Shown: positions 23,173-34,442 of the stretch, in pieces
Position numbering within the stretch: position 1 is the first letter of the stretch
Layout of the letters: the number at the start of each line of letters is the position of its first letter
NCBI RefSeq assembly: GCF_038502225.1
Contig: NC_091298.1
Location: 38,713,011 to 38,777,010 of the forward strand
DNA length: 64,000 nucleotides
Origin: Cherax quadricarinatus
Taxonomy: Eukaryota; Arthropoda; Malacostraca; Decapoda; Parastacidae
Direction: 5' to 3'
Position numbers and translations under genes: made by a program
The notes under the pieces: generated by a model
The model's database searches: none
What the model saw: the letters and a program-made list of their open reading frames with translations, nothing else
What the model was told of the DNA's origin: nothing

Positions 23173-24075
23173 TGTCCTTTTACTTTACACATTATTACAA
23201 ACCAAATTGTCATTGTATGGCAAAATCAATCCATTTTTCCTGTCAGGCGTTTCCTTAGGTTCAGTCCTGTAGAAAGTCTTCCTAGCTGACAGTAGGGCCT
23301 TCTCAACGAAGTCCCTGGGATAGCTCAGTTTTGTGGCTATGTTAAGTATCTTGTTGATTTCATCGTCTAAATACTCAACACTGCAGATATGCAAAGCTCC
23401 CAGGAACATTGCAAGAAAAACACCCCTTTTAACCCTAGGTTCATGATTGGAATAATAATGAATGAATGATGACATATATGTGGTCTTTCTGTAGACTGTA
23501 AATTTGAAACTTCTGTCGATGCGATGGATTAAAACAACTAGGAAGGGTAGAACGTTATCTATTTCATGCTCTCCTGCAAACGTAATAGAAGGTACCAGAC
23601 TCAGCAATGTTGTCATCTCTAGGACAGAGGCAAAGCACATAATCTACGTATCTCAACCACCTAGCATTATTTGGGAGAATATCTTTAAGTAGTCTAGTCT
23701 CGTAAAATTCCATATACAGGTTGCTGAGTAAGGGGCTGAGGGGATTTCACATAGCCATACCCTGCTTCTGAGCATAGTACTTCCCTTCAAACACAAAGTT
23801 GCAATCCATAACACAAAGTTTAATCAGTTCAATAATTATATTCATGGGGTAGGGCAAGGAGAAGTTTTCTAGTTCCTCTTCAAGGTATGTCAGCAAGTCA
23901 GGGACAGGGACTGTGGTAAACAGGGCAGTGACATCAAAACTCAAAAGGGTAAAGTCATGTGAAACATTTAATTTCTGGAGCCTCTCAGTTAGGTCAACAT
24001 TGCTTTTAATATGCGCCTCCAAGATCCTACCAACAATGGGAGTTAAAAGTTGAACCAACCGTTTAAGATACGTTA
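23173..24075 (-). pseudogene. Penelope-like reverse transcriptase, inverted segment
   Basis: The minus strand carries LLSFDVTALFTTVPVPDLL (palm motif A region) and FEGKYYAQKQGMAM (motif B region). NARWLRYVDYVLCLCP follows, where the usual YVDD catalytic pair reads YVDY. The fingers/thumb side is IDRSFKFTVYRK and IHYYSNHEPRVKRGVF, ending PYNDNLVC at about 23200. A frame break separates 24058-23747 from 23640-23185. The lost Asp and the break make it inactive. The element's own endonuclease lies just beyond it on the opposite strand. Confidence 0.85.
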
Positions 24076-24126
24076 TGTGCTGCTGAGCCTACTGAATTTA
24101 CAATAGGATGAACTGGGTTCCCTGGT

Positions 24127-24440
24127 TTATGAGTCTACAAGTTCCCATGCACCCTTTGCCCACTCTCATACATTGGTCAGACAGGTAAACCTCTGGAAAC
24201 CAGATTATCTGAAAGCCAGTACTCAATCAGGACAGGCCAGGTGTCGAATGCTATCTTTAACCATATCAGCTCTTGCAGTCACTCACCGGGGTGGGCTGCC
24301 TCCCAGATAATTGTAGGCAACAGTTCCATCATGGAAAGAAACATAATAGAGTTCTCTCTCTTGAAACATAGTAGGACTGCTATATGTAACTCAAACTATG
24401 GGCTGTTCAAACTCTATAGTTATTTAGTGGAGTTAATTGT
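24127..24440 (+). pseudogene. Penelope-like GIY-YIG endonuclease
   Basis: The plus strand reads VYKFPCTLCPLSYIGQTGK, LETRLSESQYSIRTGQ and SNAIFNHISSCSHSPGW, then SIMERNIIE, the domain's conserved Glu segment. A stop (TGA at 24130) replaces the Gly codon normally just before VYK. Orientation is opposite to the RT at 23173-24075, although the two belong to one polyprotein in this class. Confidence 0.85.
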
Positions 24441-24499
24441 GCACAGCCTTAAACAACAATATTATACAAAAGCGCAGGATTGCTCCTTATACCAGGGAG

Positions 24500-25640
24500 T
24501 TTCGTGATGTTTCGGTTATGTTCGACCAGAGTCTGCAAATTGAACATCATGGTACGCCCGTCGTGCCCATCGTGTATGTCGATGTAATATATAACACCTT
24601 GTTAAGTCCATCACGAATGTCGATATTTTAATGTTAGGTTTGCCGTCTGTATAACTAACTTACTAGGTGCTGCATACAGGTGCGACAGGTGTTCTAGGTA
24701 GTGTGCTGTAATACAGGCTGCAACCTGAGTGATATAATATCTGTAGTAAGGAAGTAGGTATATGGGTTCATTTAGGTATGGGGGCACATGTGCGATCATC
24801 CTAGGATGATCCTATTGAGGTCCTAACCTGTCTAGGTACAGTGGTACAAGGTACACATAGGTGGTTCCAATATGGTGATTGCAACTGGTTTAGTGGTTTA
24901 ATGAATCAGGTTGTTGGTACTATTACAATGGCGATGATAATAATAATGATATTATGGGGTGAGAGTTGATAATATGTTAGAAAAGCATTAAAATTAAGAA
25001 TAACCTAGTTATTATCAGAAAACCTGAATAGGGGAATTCACACAGGCAGATTAACTGACACTGAGAATATTTTCTGAATATTTTGGAAGGCTCTGGGACA
25101 CCGGTTGATAAATGTAGGATTTTCCTCTCTATTTCATTAGTTAGAAGGTTGTAAATGAAGGTATATAATTATCCACTATTGTAATTTAACTTGCTATGGC
25201 AGGTGTCAACCCGTACTGTGTTACGCTGAGGAAAAAACTCCTCACTCCTTCAGTTGCTGCCTTGCAATTTTGCATAGCTCCTGATGATGCACTGATAAAT
25301 GTGAAAGTACTTGTGCTAAATATTTCCAACCCCAGTGAAGAGAATAATGAACTTCGAAACACTTTCATGATTTATCGTATTATCGAGGAACTCTGAAAAT
25401 ATAATGTATGTATAATGCTCGTAAGACCGGGTTCCTGGCAAAGTCTTAATCTTGAGATGACCCGTCTCTGGCTCCCGAAGGAGACTGGGTTCTGCAATGT
25501 TGCAGCATGTTCGTCGCATAAGCGAGAATGTTGTCTGTAATCTTTGGGTTCTTGGCAGAAAGAGTGATTCATATACATGTCCATCCTGCATTATACACAT
25601 ACATATGTATATTCATGCAAACTTCCATGTGTACACACAC
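24500..25640. other. No gene recognised
   Basis: Unassigned intron DNA. CATCGTGTATGTCGATGTAA and CATCACGAATGTCGATATT form a short diverged duplication at 24570-24630. Confidence 0.35.
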
Positions 25641-25649
25641 ACTTAACTG

Positions 25650-26262
25650 TAGACACGCCAGCTAGGAGGATATGTCGTTATCATGGGCAACAGCTTGTCC
25701 AGGGAATTGACTCCATGGAACACTAGTACAGCCGCAGTGTTCTGTGAGTCTTCCTTGGGAGGGGACGTCAGTGCTAGTTGCCTTTGGAGTGTCTCAGTGA
25801 CGTGGCACTCCAGGAGATAGCATATTAGGGGATGCCGGACAACCTGCTGGCAGTGTTAGCACATCTCTTATTCCTTGTTGACCATCATTTTGGATGTGGG
25901 AAAATGGTGCACTGTGATCTGGACCAGCTTCTATTATCTGGAGGGTGGGTAGGTGGGGTTTCTCCCTAAGTTATTGCTCTGCACCACTGTTGAGATGAGA
26001 TATCACCTAGTACCTCCCCTATAAGTTTCATAGCTATGGCGTTTACCAGTTTGGTCTGGCATAGGTTGATGGGCGACGGTAATCCCCCCATATGTGAATG
26101 ATCTGTGGCTGCCTTTGCCGCATCATCTGCCGCCTCATTTTCCCAGCATGACTGGGGATCCAGGGCTGTCATTACGGTCAGAATTGATGTGATAAGCTGA
26201 ACTTTGTCCTGTGGTTGTGAATGGGTGTTATGCCGAGATGCGGGTTTGTAAAATATAACTTT
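25650..26262 (-). pseudogene. LINE E fragment 1: RNase H end and C-terminus
   Basis: The minus strand reads QDKVQLITSILTVMTAL, then ENEAADDAAKAAT, the RNase H motif around the last catalytic Asp (normally WVPSH...GNExAD). A cysteine/histidine-poor C-terminal tail runs to about 25650. It continues the LINE at 27083-27906. RNase H after RT indicates an I/R1-like LINE group. Stop codons and an internal deletion before ENEAADD are visible. Confidence 0.75.
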
Positions 26263-27082
26263 CATATTTTTTCATCTAATATTGCATTGCGATTATTCTC
26301 GTTAATAGCTAAAACGAGAATAATCATCTTTATAATAATGTATATTCATATTCATCTTTCCCATTATCATTATATGTATATATTTATATGAATAATTTTG
26401 GTTAGGAAATGGATCGTTCACCTCTACACTACTCGCCTGACGCGAGTTGACATCAGGTGTGAGTGGTGTGGGTTAGGCAGTACGACACCTCTCTCGGTCT
26501 CGAGAAGTTCTTCCTTACCTGCTCATTTACTTCGATTAAGAAACTACATTCAGCGCAAGACGTAATAGAGGCTCGATCCTCCGTCTGCTGAGCGCCAGAC
26601 AGACGCGCTTCCTATTTGTACTCACCTGTATAGCATTATCCTTTTAGTCTCCAGGAAGTGCGAGTGCTTGTGACACTTTCACTTGGTAGAAGCTCTCCTG
26701 TGTTTGAGAGACTTCAGTTATTCTGGTCAAATTATATGTGGTTAAAACTTTGATCGTCTCTGGAAATAGAGACTCTGTAACGTTGTCAATTCAGCCAGAA
26801 TGGAGGTCATTGTAAACTGTATATAATTTATAAGTCTGTTAAAGTGTTTGTTTCTAATTGATAAGTCAAAGGTACCATTAAAATACCTTTAGATCATAAA
26901 GTAATATACATTATATTAAAGAGATATTTTATGAAGTTTTTCGATCTCCACATTTATACCAAAATTGATCTGCACAAAAGATTGAATTAAGTCATTATAT
27001 ATAATTTCTTATTTACGATTTCCCATGAGTATATTTCATACTGAAGATCCCCTAGATTCATGCCATAAATACTTTACAAATC
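26263..27082. mobile_element. Unidentified ~820-bp insertion in LINE E
   Basis: LINE E coding sequence breaks between SAINAL-type (27085) and QDKVQL (26245) positions that should be nearly adjacent. The insert has no frame. It includes CTCGAGAAG and GCGCCAGACAGACGCGC (a short inverted repeat) and AT-rich flanks. It could be a solo LTR or a non-autonomous element. The ends are not clear. Confidence 0.5.
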
Positions 27083-27906
27083 CTATGGAATATCGTAATA
27101 ATGGGAGAGAGCATTGATCGTAGAGATGGAGTCATGATGTATGACAGGCTTAAGCCGATGTCGTAGGGCATGTGACAATGCCTGCTGCATCGCCACTAGC
27201 TCAGCCTGAAGAATCGTGCAGTGGTCAGGGAGTCGCCTCCCTTGTGTGGGACAACTGTGGTACATCCCAGCTGTTTCCCGCTTCCTGTCATGGTCGACAA
27301 AACTATCTGTGAAATATACTGCACATATATGGCCCTCTGCCAGTGCCACGCTTGTCTCGGCATGACTGCTGAGGGTGTCGTGACTGTAGAGATGCTTAGA
27401 GGCAGGTAGTTGCATGATGCAAACATTTGCTGGATCTGAGAGCCAGGGAGGTGGTGAATGATACCCTGCAACAGGAATGTCACAACTCTTTTCAAAGGGT
27501 AGTTGTATAGGCAGCAGCTTTCACCCAGCACCAGAAAACGAGCGAATCCAGGAGTAATTAGTGAAGGGAGTTGGATCTTGTGCCATGGTTGCAATATCTA
27601 TCCTCTAACTGGGGTGCTTTGCTGCCGGTGCAGAATCGTGGCTACTTTGCAGGCGTTTATGTGTCTAATACCGTCAGCCAGGAAAGGAAGCCAGGCCTCA
27701 AATCTGAGACATAATGTGTTGGTCCAGATGAGCGCCACAAGCATAATTCTTATCGCCTGGTTCTGAAGGACATCCACCTTTGCCTGCTCTGCGGAGAGAT
27801 GAACCAATGTCGGTATACCGTAATCAGTAAGCGAGTGCACAGCTTATGTATAGTACAAGCGAAGTACTTCTTTGGTCGCCCCTGTACAGTGAGCCGTCAT
27901 GGCTCT
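27083..27906 (-). pseudogene. LINE E fragment 2: RT connection and RNase H
   Basis: Minus strand from 27906: RAMTAHCTGATKEVLRLYY, a stop, then HSLTDYGIPTLVHLS and VLQNQAIRIMLVALIW (post-RT connection). RNase H follows with VYFTDSFVDHDR, LQAELVAMQQAL and HHDSISTINAL; the first Asp and the Glu survive but the TDGS box reads TDSF. Several frame breaks are present. Its 5' neighbour is the RT at 34443-35105, now displaced by an LTR retrotransposon. Confidence 0.85.
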
Positions 27907-28331
27907 TGTGGCATGCAAAGAAAATGATACAATTTATTTGGCATATGTGCACACTCCCATATAGGCTGCCTCCCAACCAGCAAATCGGGTACTAAGGGTT
28001 TAACGATTTTTAGGGTACTCGTCATTAAATCAGTACCTTGGTTCATTGTCCAATCACAGGCGAGGTTGCCAAGTGCTGAGGCGATGTGGTTCACTCATAG
28101 TCAGCATTTGCCAAACTTGCCTACTAGCTGGATGAGTACAGTGCTCGCTCTCTCTGGCTTTTGCTTTTGCCATTCTGCCACCGTGGGGTAAACTGACTAT
28201 TCCAATCTTTGTACACAGTGTACATAAGTGTAAATAATCGTATATATCTAGTGAGTGTATATCTGCTGAGTTTGTTTTGCTCTAAACACATAACAACCAG
28301 GTCACAGGCCATTCTTACGTGTATTCATAAT
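27907..28331 (+). repeat. 5' LTR of the Gmr1-like gypsy element
   Basis: Starts TGTGGCATGC and is homologous along about 400 bp to 34037-34442 (shared TGTGCACACTCCCATATAGG, TGCTTTTGCCATTCTG and CTGCTGAGTTTGTTTTGC). It interrupts LINE E exactly where the right copy does. GGCTCT at 27901-27906 is repeated at 34443-34448 as the likely target-site duplication. Confidence 0.9.
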
Positions 28332-28660
28332 ATAGGAAGCTCTGTTCGGAAGCTGGAGCTGGAGTTAGAGCTGATCTTGGTATTGCTATCGCCTTTTGTA
28401 TTGCTTCTCAGTCTTGCTACTGTGTATGTAACCTGCAAGTCATACTGTGCTACTGCTGTTCATTGCGTACAATGCAAACAGCGTGTTACGAGGGGTTAAT
28501 GCCACATACACAGGTGAGGCAGTTGGTGTTTGAATATAGTCTCCTAAATCTGCCCAAACAATCTCTACGGCATTGCTGGCGAAGTGCTCATTCCATTGGT
28601 ATAGAATATCAACGAACTCTCACTGATGTGCAGCTTCATGGATTTATTTGGACGAAATTA
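28332..28660 (+). pseudogene. gag region remnant of the gypsy element
   Basis: Follows the 5' LTR. An SSVRKLELELELILVL frame resembles a coiled-coil gag start, but no capsid motif is preserved. No clear primer-binding site is recognised. Confidence 0.4.
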
Positions 28661-28674
28661 AGGGTTTAAAGTAA

Positions 28675-29122
28675 AATTGAGAATACATATAAGCCTACAA
28701 GTAACTTGCTTGTCTGCATTTTTTGAGATAGTTTTGTTGAAATATTTATCCACTGCACCTTTCTCCAATTCTGCTGAGGTCTTCTTTGCCTTGGCTACAG
28801 CCCTCTTCTTACTGCCACTTAAATATTTTTTGCCGATGTCTTTTGGTCTTTTACCAAGTGGCATCCATCGCAGAACTGATAAAAAAACATAGCATGCTGT
28901 TTTTAATGTTCAATATCAAGTACAATCGCCACCCTGTCAGACAACTTTGACACCGCTTTCAGGAAAATTGACCAACATATTATATCCAAATCCCCCTTTT
29001 TTTACTTCGTGTTGTTGTGTGTACTTGACAAGCTGAGAGTAAATTACACTCTAGCGCGGGGCCCCCTTAGACGTGGGGTCCAATTGGGAGCAATCGGTCC
29101 AATCGACTTAAGGCCGGCCCTG
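28675..29122 (-). mobile_element. hAT transposon 5' fragment
   Basis: The minus strand begins at 29122 with CAGGGCCGGCCTTAAG, a typical hAT terminal sequence. It encodes from ATG 28864 MPLGKRPKDIGKKYLSGSKK and AELEKGAVDKYF, resembling the N-terminus of hAT/ZMYM-type transposases. Homology stops at about 28680, so only the 5' end is present. TTTGAGAC next to the terminus could be the 8-bp target site, but the other side is lost. It sits in the gag region of the gypsy element. Confidence 0.55.
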
Positions 29123-29470
29123 TTTGAGACTAAGCTCTCCTTGTCGGAGCAGTTTAATCTTCCTTCCCAGCAGCCTGGCATGAGTAGAGATCATCTGAGA
29201 CGAGTTCCTGACTGGAGGACGAAGTGGCAGGACGTAAGTGAACAATGACGCCAACCAAGTCATCAAGTGAACTACGATATCAGACTCGTGGTAAACCTGG
29301 TGAGCGACAACTTCAAACTCATGCACAACATTGTGAACAACGATGCCAGTATATAGAGTGGCGCCAGCCACAAAATCAACAGGGAACCAAAGTAAAAAAA
29401 TGAGGTAACCTGTTTCCGTTGTTTTAAACTCGGCCACGTAAAGTACTACTGCCCAGTTGAGCCCCAGCAG
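29123..29470 (+). pseudogene. gag C-terminus with CCHC zinc knuckle
   Basis: The first frame reads SLSEQFNLPSQQPGMSRDHL. After a break, TCFRCFKLGHVKYYCPVEP at 29408-29464 gives the C-x2-C-x4-H-x4-C nucleocapsid knuckle. It immediately precedes the protease. Confidence 0.75.
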
Positions 29471-29500
29471 TTAGGAAAAATAAATATCCTCCCTTTTGAG

Positions 29501-29860
29501 ATGAACCAGAAAGAAGCAGAGTGTGGTATGGCCCCATACTACAGTACATGCCACATCTCCCTTCAGGAGAATAACAAGAAAATTGAAGTAATAACTTTTA
29601 GAGATACCAGAGCTTATTGTTCCCTTGTAAGAGAGGGAGTTCTCCCCCTGTCTGAAAGAATGTCATCGCACTCCTCCGTTCTCTTAGAAGAATTTGGAGA
29701 AGTATTTTCTGTCCCTTTACATAAAATATATGTGCAGAGTAAATATTATACAGGATATTTGACTGTAGGTGTTTCTGAGGGATTCATTATGAAAGATGCT
29801 GAGTTATTACTGGGTAATAACATTCTTAAATCGACAAAATGTCCAACATATAGTGACTAA
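29501..29860 (+). pseudogene. Retropepsin region of the gypsy pol
   Basis: The frame reads VITFRDTRAYCSLVREGVLP, then the flap-side segment, and ELLLGNNILKS near the end. The active-site DTG/DSG reads DTR, so the protease is dead. Upstream is the zinc knuckle; downstream, without any RT, is the integrase zinc domain. Confidence 0.75.
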
Positions 29861-30064
29861 TTCTCCGAAGTTGGCCATAACTCGGGCATCCTTGGACGAC
29901 TAAGATCTAGGGCTAGACAATTTGTTTTACAGGGAAAACTTGCCAGAGCCTCGTAAATTTAGTGAAAAGTCCCAGACCAAGCCTTCCTACTACAGGGTTG
30001 CAGGATTGCCAGATATCTCTGTTTCCATGCCCTCGGGACTGTCCTTTCGAGAAGAACGACGAAG

Positions 30065-30262
30065 TTTAGGTCACAAATTTTGAACATAGCTCACAATTCA
30101 TCTTTAGGAGGTCATTTAGGAATTACAATAACTCTGTACAGAATATTGAAAGAGTTTTACTGGCCCAAAATAAGGCAAAATGTGACGAATTACATCCACT
30201 CCTGTATGGAATGTCAGCAGCACGTAGGTAAACCTGTACACCCCATTAAGAGGCAGTATGAG
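30065..30262 (+). pseudogene. Integrase zinc-binding (HHCC) domain
   Basis: AHNSSLGGHLGITITLYRI and YWPKIRQNVTNYIHSCMECQ supply the two His and CxxC of the integrase N-terminal domain. The frame ends at HPIKRQ, where an unrelated insert begins. Confidence 0.85.
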
Positions 30263-31325
30263 GTGCGCGGCCCGCGAGCGAAATTTTGTTCGAAAAATTA
30301 TGGAAATTTATAGAAAAATAGCTTAACTCTTTAGCAACACAATGGCACATGAATTAATGTTCTACGACGTTTCTACAAAAAATTATAGTCGTTTATATCA
30401 GGTATGGTGACGGCGATGTGCGTAGCACGTCTGTTCTAAGCCCGTATATTTTTTGGAATTTTTTCCATGTTTTTTCTTACTTTTTCTTGCATTATTCTTT
30501 CTAATACAATAATTAATTATTTGACATCATAAACAAAGTAGGCGGAGCTTATCCGTAGGCTTCTAGCCAATCAGGAATCATCTGGGAACACCGGCAGTAT
30601 TCCCACTCCAGAGAGAGGCAGAAGAAATCGCTTCATTATTACGCTTTTTTCAACTCTACGGCTTATTTAACTATCAGAATTGATGTAATATAATATAAAA
30701 AACACTATAAATAACATACAAACATGTTATATTACCCCTCGTCCCCCATGACGCATTCTTCGGCCTTCAATAAGAGAAAACGGAGGATAACAGCAGTAGC
30801 ACACCAGTTTACTAAGGAAAACACCGACACAAACGCGATTTTCGCGATTTTTTTTTTTTTCGAGACGGCGGGCCGGCCGGCGTTCCAGGCCTATATATCG
30901 GTAGTAACTTATTCACTTATTTCGCTTAACTACGCCTTTATTACTTAATTAAGTGGGATAATATTCACAGAAATTGTAAAATAATGATTGTTCTTAATTT
31001 TAATGGTGCACTTTTGGAAATATTCCAAATATTTTGGGATTTATGTGGGAGTGAAGGGCAGATTTTTTGCAAAAGTCTAAGAACTAACAAACTTTATATT
31101 TTTTTGTGTGGAATAAAGATAAGATATTTAGAGGAAAGTGCATCATTAAAAAATCGTATTAGCATTGTTCTCTCGGTACCAAGTGCCCAAACAACCTTAC
31201 GTCGTGCCATATGGGACTATCCTCCTGCCAAAGGGAATTTTCAGTAAATCATTCTTCTTTCAGTTGTTGTTTGAGATATCTTATTGACAAATATTTGCAG
31301 TAAATAGTGTAAATACATCGTCTTG
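30263..31325. mobile_element. Unidentified ~1.06-kb insertion in integrase
   Basis: Separates the integrase zinc domain from the core. It contains AGCCAATCAG, a GC-rich GGCGGGCCGGCCGGCG patch and a frame at 30984-31247 with no known motif. I see no clear terminal repeat or target duplication. A few codons of integrase appear to be lost at the junction. Confidence 0.5.
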
Positions 31326-32130
31326 TGCACGTACTGCGCCACTACATTCCATATCTGCAGATGGAGAACCATTTGCAGGTGTGGGACCATTACCAAAATC
31401 ATAGTCAGGAAACCAGTAATTGTTTACTATCATGGACAAAGCTACTAGGTATCCAGAAGAAGTCCCAATGCACAGTATCAACACCAAATTCATTCTTAAA
31501 GTCATAACTAAATTTTCATGTTATTTAAGCATTCCTAAGTCTATCCAGAGTGACCAAGGTACTAACTTTTTAGCCAAAGCTTTTAGAGAAGTTTTAACTT
31601 GGCTGGGTATAATTCATAAATTATCCACTGCCTATCATCCTCAGTCCCAAGGCGCCTTGGAAAGATCATCAAAAATTAAAAACCATGATGAGAACCTTTT
31701 GCATTCATTTTCCTACAGATTGGGATGAATCATTTCCTGTGTTGCTTTTCATAATGAGAGAAACCGTGCAGGAATCCACAGGGAACAGTTCATTTGAGCT
31801 AATCTTCGGGCACAACGTACGAGGTCCTTAACGAGTGCTCAAGGAAAGATGGATGGGAGAAGACGCCGGCATAGCACTCTACGACTCCTCTTCAAAGTTT
31901 CAGGTGGCCCATCGGTTAGCTAAGACTAATTGAAAAACTGCTCAAAACACTATCAAACAGAAGTATGACAGAAATGCAAAGTTTCGCTCAATCAGTCCAG
32001 GAGACAAGGTGCTGGTGCAGGAACATATACCTGGCCGCACCTTAAAAGCTAGATTTATGGGACCTATGGAAAACCCTCGAAAAGTAAAATTTACCACATA
32101 AGTCAGATTAAAATATTTAATAGTCCTCAT
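31326..32130 (+). pseudogene. Integrase catalytic core and C-terminus
   Basis: GEPFAGVGPLPK leads into TIMDKATRYPE (first Asp), IQSDQGTNF (second Asp) and HPQSQGALE (Glu), giving a D-x35-E spacing. FPVLLFIMRE and ELIFGHNVRGPL follow, then a basic C-terminal stretch (KYDRNAKFRSISPGDKVLV). There are stops within PLPK*SGNQ* and later frame breaks. The C-terminus runs into the RT leader with no LTR between. Confidence 0.85.
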
Positions 32131-32229
32131 AAAGTCCCAGTAATGACGCTGTCCTCTGAATCTGTAGACGACCCTGATTCCTTGCACACAGTTCCTGAAA
32201 TTCAACTTAACCTTCCTAATTCTGTCCTC

Positions 32230-32885
32230 GTCAATGGTGGAGCTGTCTAAAAATCAAATAACAAGTCTAATTACCCTATTAGAGACTTACCCTGACATTC
32301 AAGGTAAGTCTGTAAGAGGGTAGTTAGACTACATGAACTTCTACATCATGATGTCCCAGGGTACTGGGATATCATGATGTACATGTTGGAAATGCTAAGA
32401 CTACTAAACTCTCCCCTTATATAAAGCTAATCCTGAAAACAGAAGCTACTTCAGTAAGAGATAGCATTTCTGTTCGAGCACGGACTAGTGGAAGGAGTCA
32501 TCCAGTCCGTGGGCATCACTGTGTATCATTGTTAAGAAGTCTGATGGAGGTTTTCGAATGTGTACAGACTACCATAAGGTGAATGAGGTTACTATTCCAG
32601 ATGCTTTACCCTCTGCCACGTTTGGATGACATAGTCAACTTCGTGGGTAAGACTTCTTTTGTTTCCAAGATAGACCTCCTTAAAAGTTACTATCAGGTAC
32701 CTTTGACAGACAAGGATGAAGAACTCTCCACCATCATAATTCCAGAAGGTCACTACCAATATACAGTAACCCTATTCAGAATACAGAACTCACTAGCAAC
32801 ATTCCAGAAGCTGATCCATCAGGCTATTTAAGAACTAGAAGGCATGGCAGCTTATCTAGATAACATAGTAGTTTCCAATACTTCT
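32230..32885 (+). pseudogene. Gypsy reverse transcriptase located after integrase
   Basis: The leader LSKNQITSLITLLETYPDIQ is followed by DVGNAKTTKLSPY-type and HGLVEGVIQSVG segments. The palm comes next: YPLPRLDDIVNFVGKTSF, VSKIDLLKSYYQVPLTD, YQYTVTLFRIQNSLATFQ and AYLDNIVVS. The catalytic YLDD reads YLDN. The coding order gag-PR-IN-RT-RH, with gypsy-type domain sequences, is that described for Gmr1-like elements. Several stops and frameshifts are present. Confidence 0.85.
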
Positions 32886-33161
32886 CTGCCAAGTATGTAT
32901 CTCACCAGAGGGCTTACACCACCACTGAGAAAGAAGCCCTCACTCTAATACTTGCATTGGAACATTTTGAGGTCTATGTGGGGCAGTCGTCCCAAGAGGT
33001 CAGTCTACAGTGATCGCAATCCACTGGTGTAGCTAAACTCCATGAAAAGCCACAACACATGTCTGATGAGATGGAGTCTCAGGCTGCACCCTTACAACAT
33101 TAAAATTGTACATTTTGCTAGCAAGAAAAATAAGCTGGCTGATTTCCTTTCCCGTATTTAA
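32886..33161 (+). pseudogene. Gypsy RNase H and end of pol
   Basis: FSAKYVSHQRAYTTTEKEAL, LALEHFEVYVG and, in another frame, LMRWSLRLHPYNIKIVHF ending KLADFLSRI and TAA (33159-33161). The segment between the RT YLDN box and RNase H is shorter than usual, so there is an internal deletion. Confidence 0.8.
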
Positions 33162-33229
33162 TTTAGGTTAGAATGTGTTAGGGACCATATGGGAAGCTAA
33201 GCTATTTTTTCCCGCTTTCATAAAAGTGT

Positions 33230-33900
33230 TTTTTTTTTTTTTTTTTTTTTTTTTTGGTGAGAGGACATTCTGCTGCCATCTGCAGGTGTCTTGAATCAAC
33301 ATTACCCCCTACTGTCTGCTGTCTTCCCTACTTCAAACTCTAACAGTCAACGTCTAGTTGAATTCTCTCTAATACACAACTTTCCTTGTATGAATCTTAG
33401 TCCTGGCTTCGTCTCTGTAGATGCCTTCCCCTTCCACTACATTGTAAAATGTTCCAAACTTCAGAACACCCGTGACTTAACCTGATTCCTTATTTTTTCT
33501 TCTTCTCCCTTTTTCCCTTTCCTCTTTCCTTTTTTGTCTTTCTTCTGTCACGTGTTTCTATTCCTTCATTATTTATTGCATCTCTTCCCCTTCCCCCCAC
33601 CTCTGTGCACTTGCTCTCCCTCTGTGGGCACCTAGCTCCCTTGCAGTGCTCCCCTTTCTTTGTATTTGACTGGCTCCTCCTCCTTAATTCCCCACTACTG
33701 CCACTACCACTACTACTACTACTACCACTACTACTACTACTACTACCACCACTACCTCCTCCTGCCTATATATAGCCGTCCTGCTCCACTTCTGGTTAGT
33801 GTGACTTTGTAAATGGTCCAAGTCGGACCGAAACGTCGTCGTAAGCTCCTCTCTTCTATGTGCGGGTTATTTGTGTATAGAGTTTGAGTTTAAGTCTCAA
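33230..33900 (+). repeat. Pyrimidine-rich decapod-type repeat
   Basis: Starts with a run of about 34 T, then TTGGTGAGAGGACATTCTGC. It is C/T-rich through 33490-33770 with a (CTA/CCA)n patch and ends after the hammerhead-like site at 33801-33850. It lies in the non-coding 3' part of the gypsy element and looks like a separate insertion. Confidence 0.5.
33801..33850 (+). ncRNA. Hammerhead-like motif (degraded)
   Basis: GGTCC (33815-33819), loop AAGTC and GGACC (33825-33829) form a perfect stem II. GAAAC follows at 33830-33834, then GTCGTCGTA. The 5' core CTGATGA is not intact (CTTTGTAAAT). Stem II plus GAAAC plus GTC is the arrangement of minimal hammerhead ribozymes carried by Penelope-like elements and retrozymes. 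Confidence 0.5.
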
Positions 33901-34021
33901 AAAAAGTTGAGCCCTATCTAATGAGTTGGATGGTTGAGAGGAAATGCGGTTCCATTATTGTTCAGTGCCATGATGGCATGCTGCCCATGAAGGTGGAGTC
34001 CTAGTCCTGGCTATTAGAGCC

Positions 34022-34036
34022 CTTTTGGGGCGGGGG
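34022..34036 (+). other. Polypurine tract before the 3' LTR
   Basis: TTTTGGGGCGGGGG directly precedes the 3' LTR, as expected for plus-strand priming; one C interrupts it. Confidence 0.5.
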
Positions 34037-34442
34037 AGTGGCATGCAAAATGTATGTTACAATTTATGCGACGTATGTGCACACTCCCATATAGGCTGCC
34101 TCCCAACCAGCAAACCGGCTGCTAAGGGTTTAACGATTTTTAGAGTTTCTTGGTTCATTGTCCAATCACTTGCGAGTTTGCCAAATGCTGAGGCAATGCG
34201 GTTCACTCGCGAACAGCATTTGCCAGACTTGCCTACTAGCTGGTTGAACATGGTGCTCTCTCTCTGGATTTTGCTTTTGCCATTCTGTCACCGTGTGGTA
34301 CACTGACTATTCCAGTCTTTGTACGTAATATATATGAGTGTAAATATTTGTATATATCTGGTGATAGAAATATCTGCTGAGTTTGTTTTGCTCCAAACCC
34401 ATTACGACTAGGTCACAGGCCATTCTCACATATGTTTGTAAT
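34037..34442 (+). repeat. 3' LTR of the Gmr1-like gypsy element
   Basis: Homologous to 27907-28331, beginning (AG)TGGCATGC and ending about GTTTGTAAT. It is followed by the target-site copy GGCTCT and the resumption of LINE E. The two LTRs differ at many positions, so the insertion is old. Confidence 0.9.

Noticed and set aside
30984..31247. 87-codon frame inside the integrase insertion as a gene
   Set aside because: No motif and no codon-level evidence; left as part of an unidentified insert.
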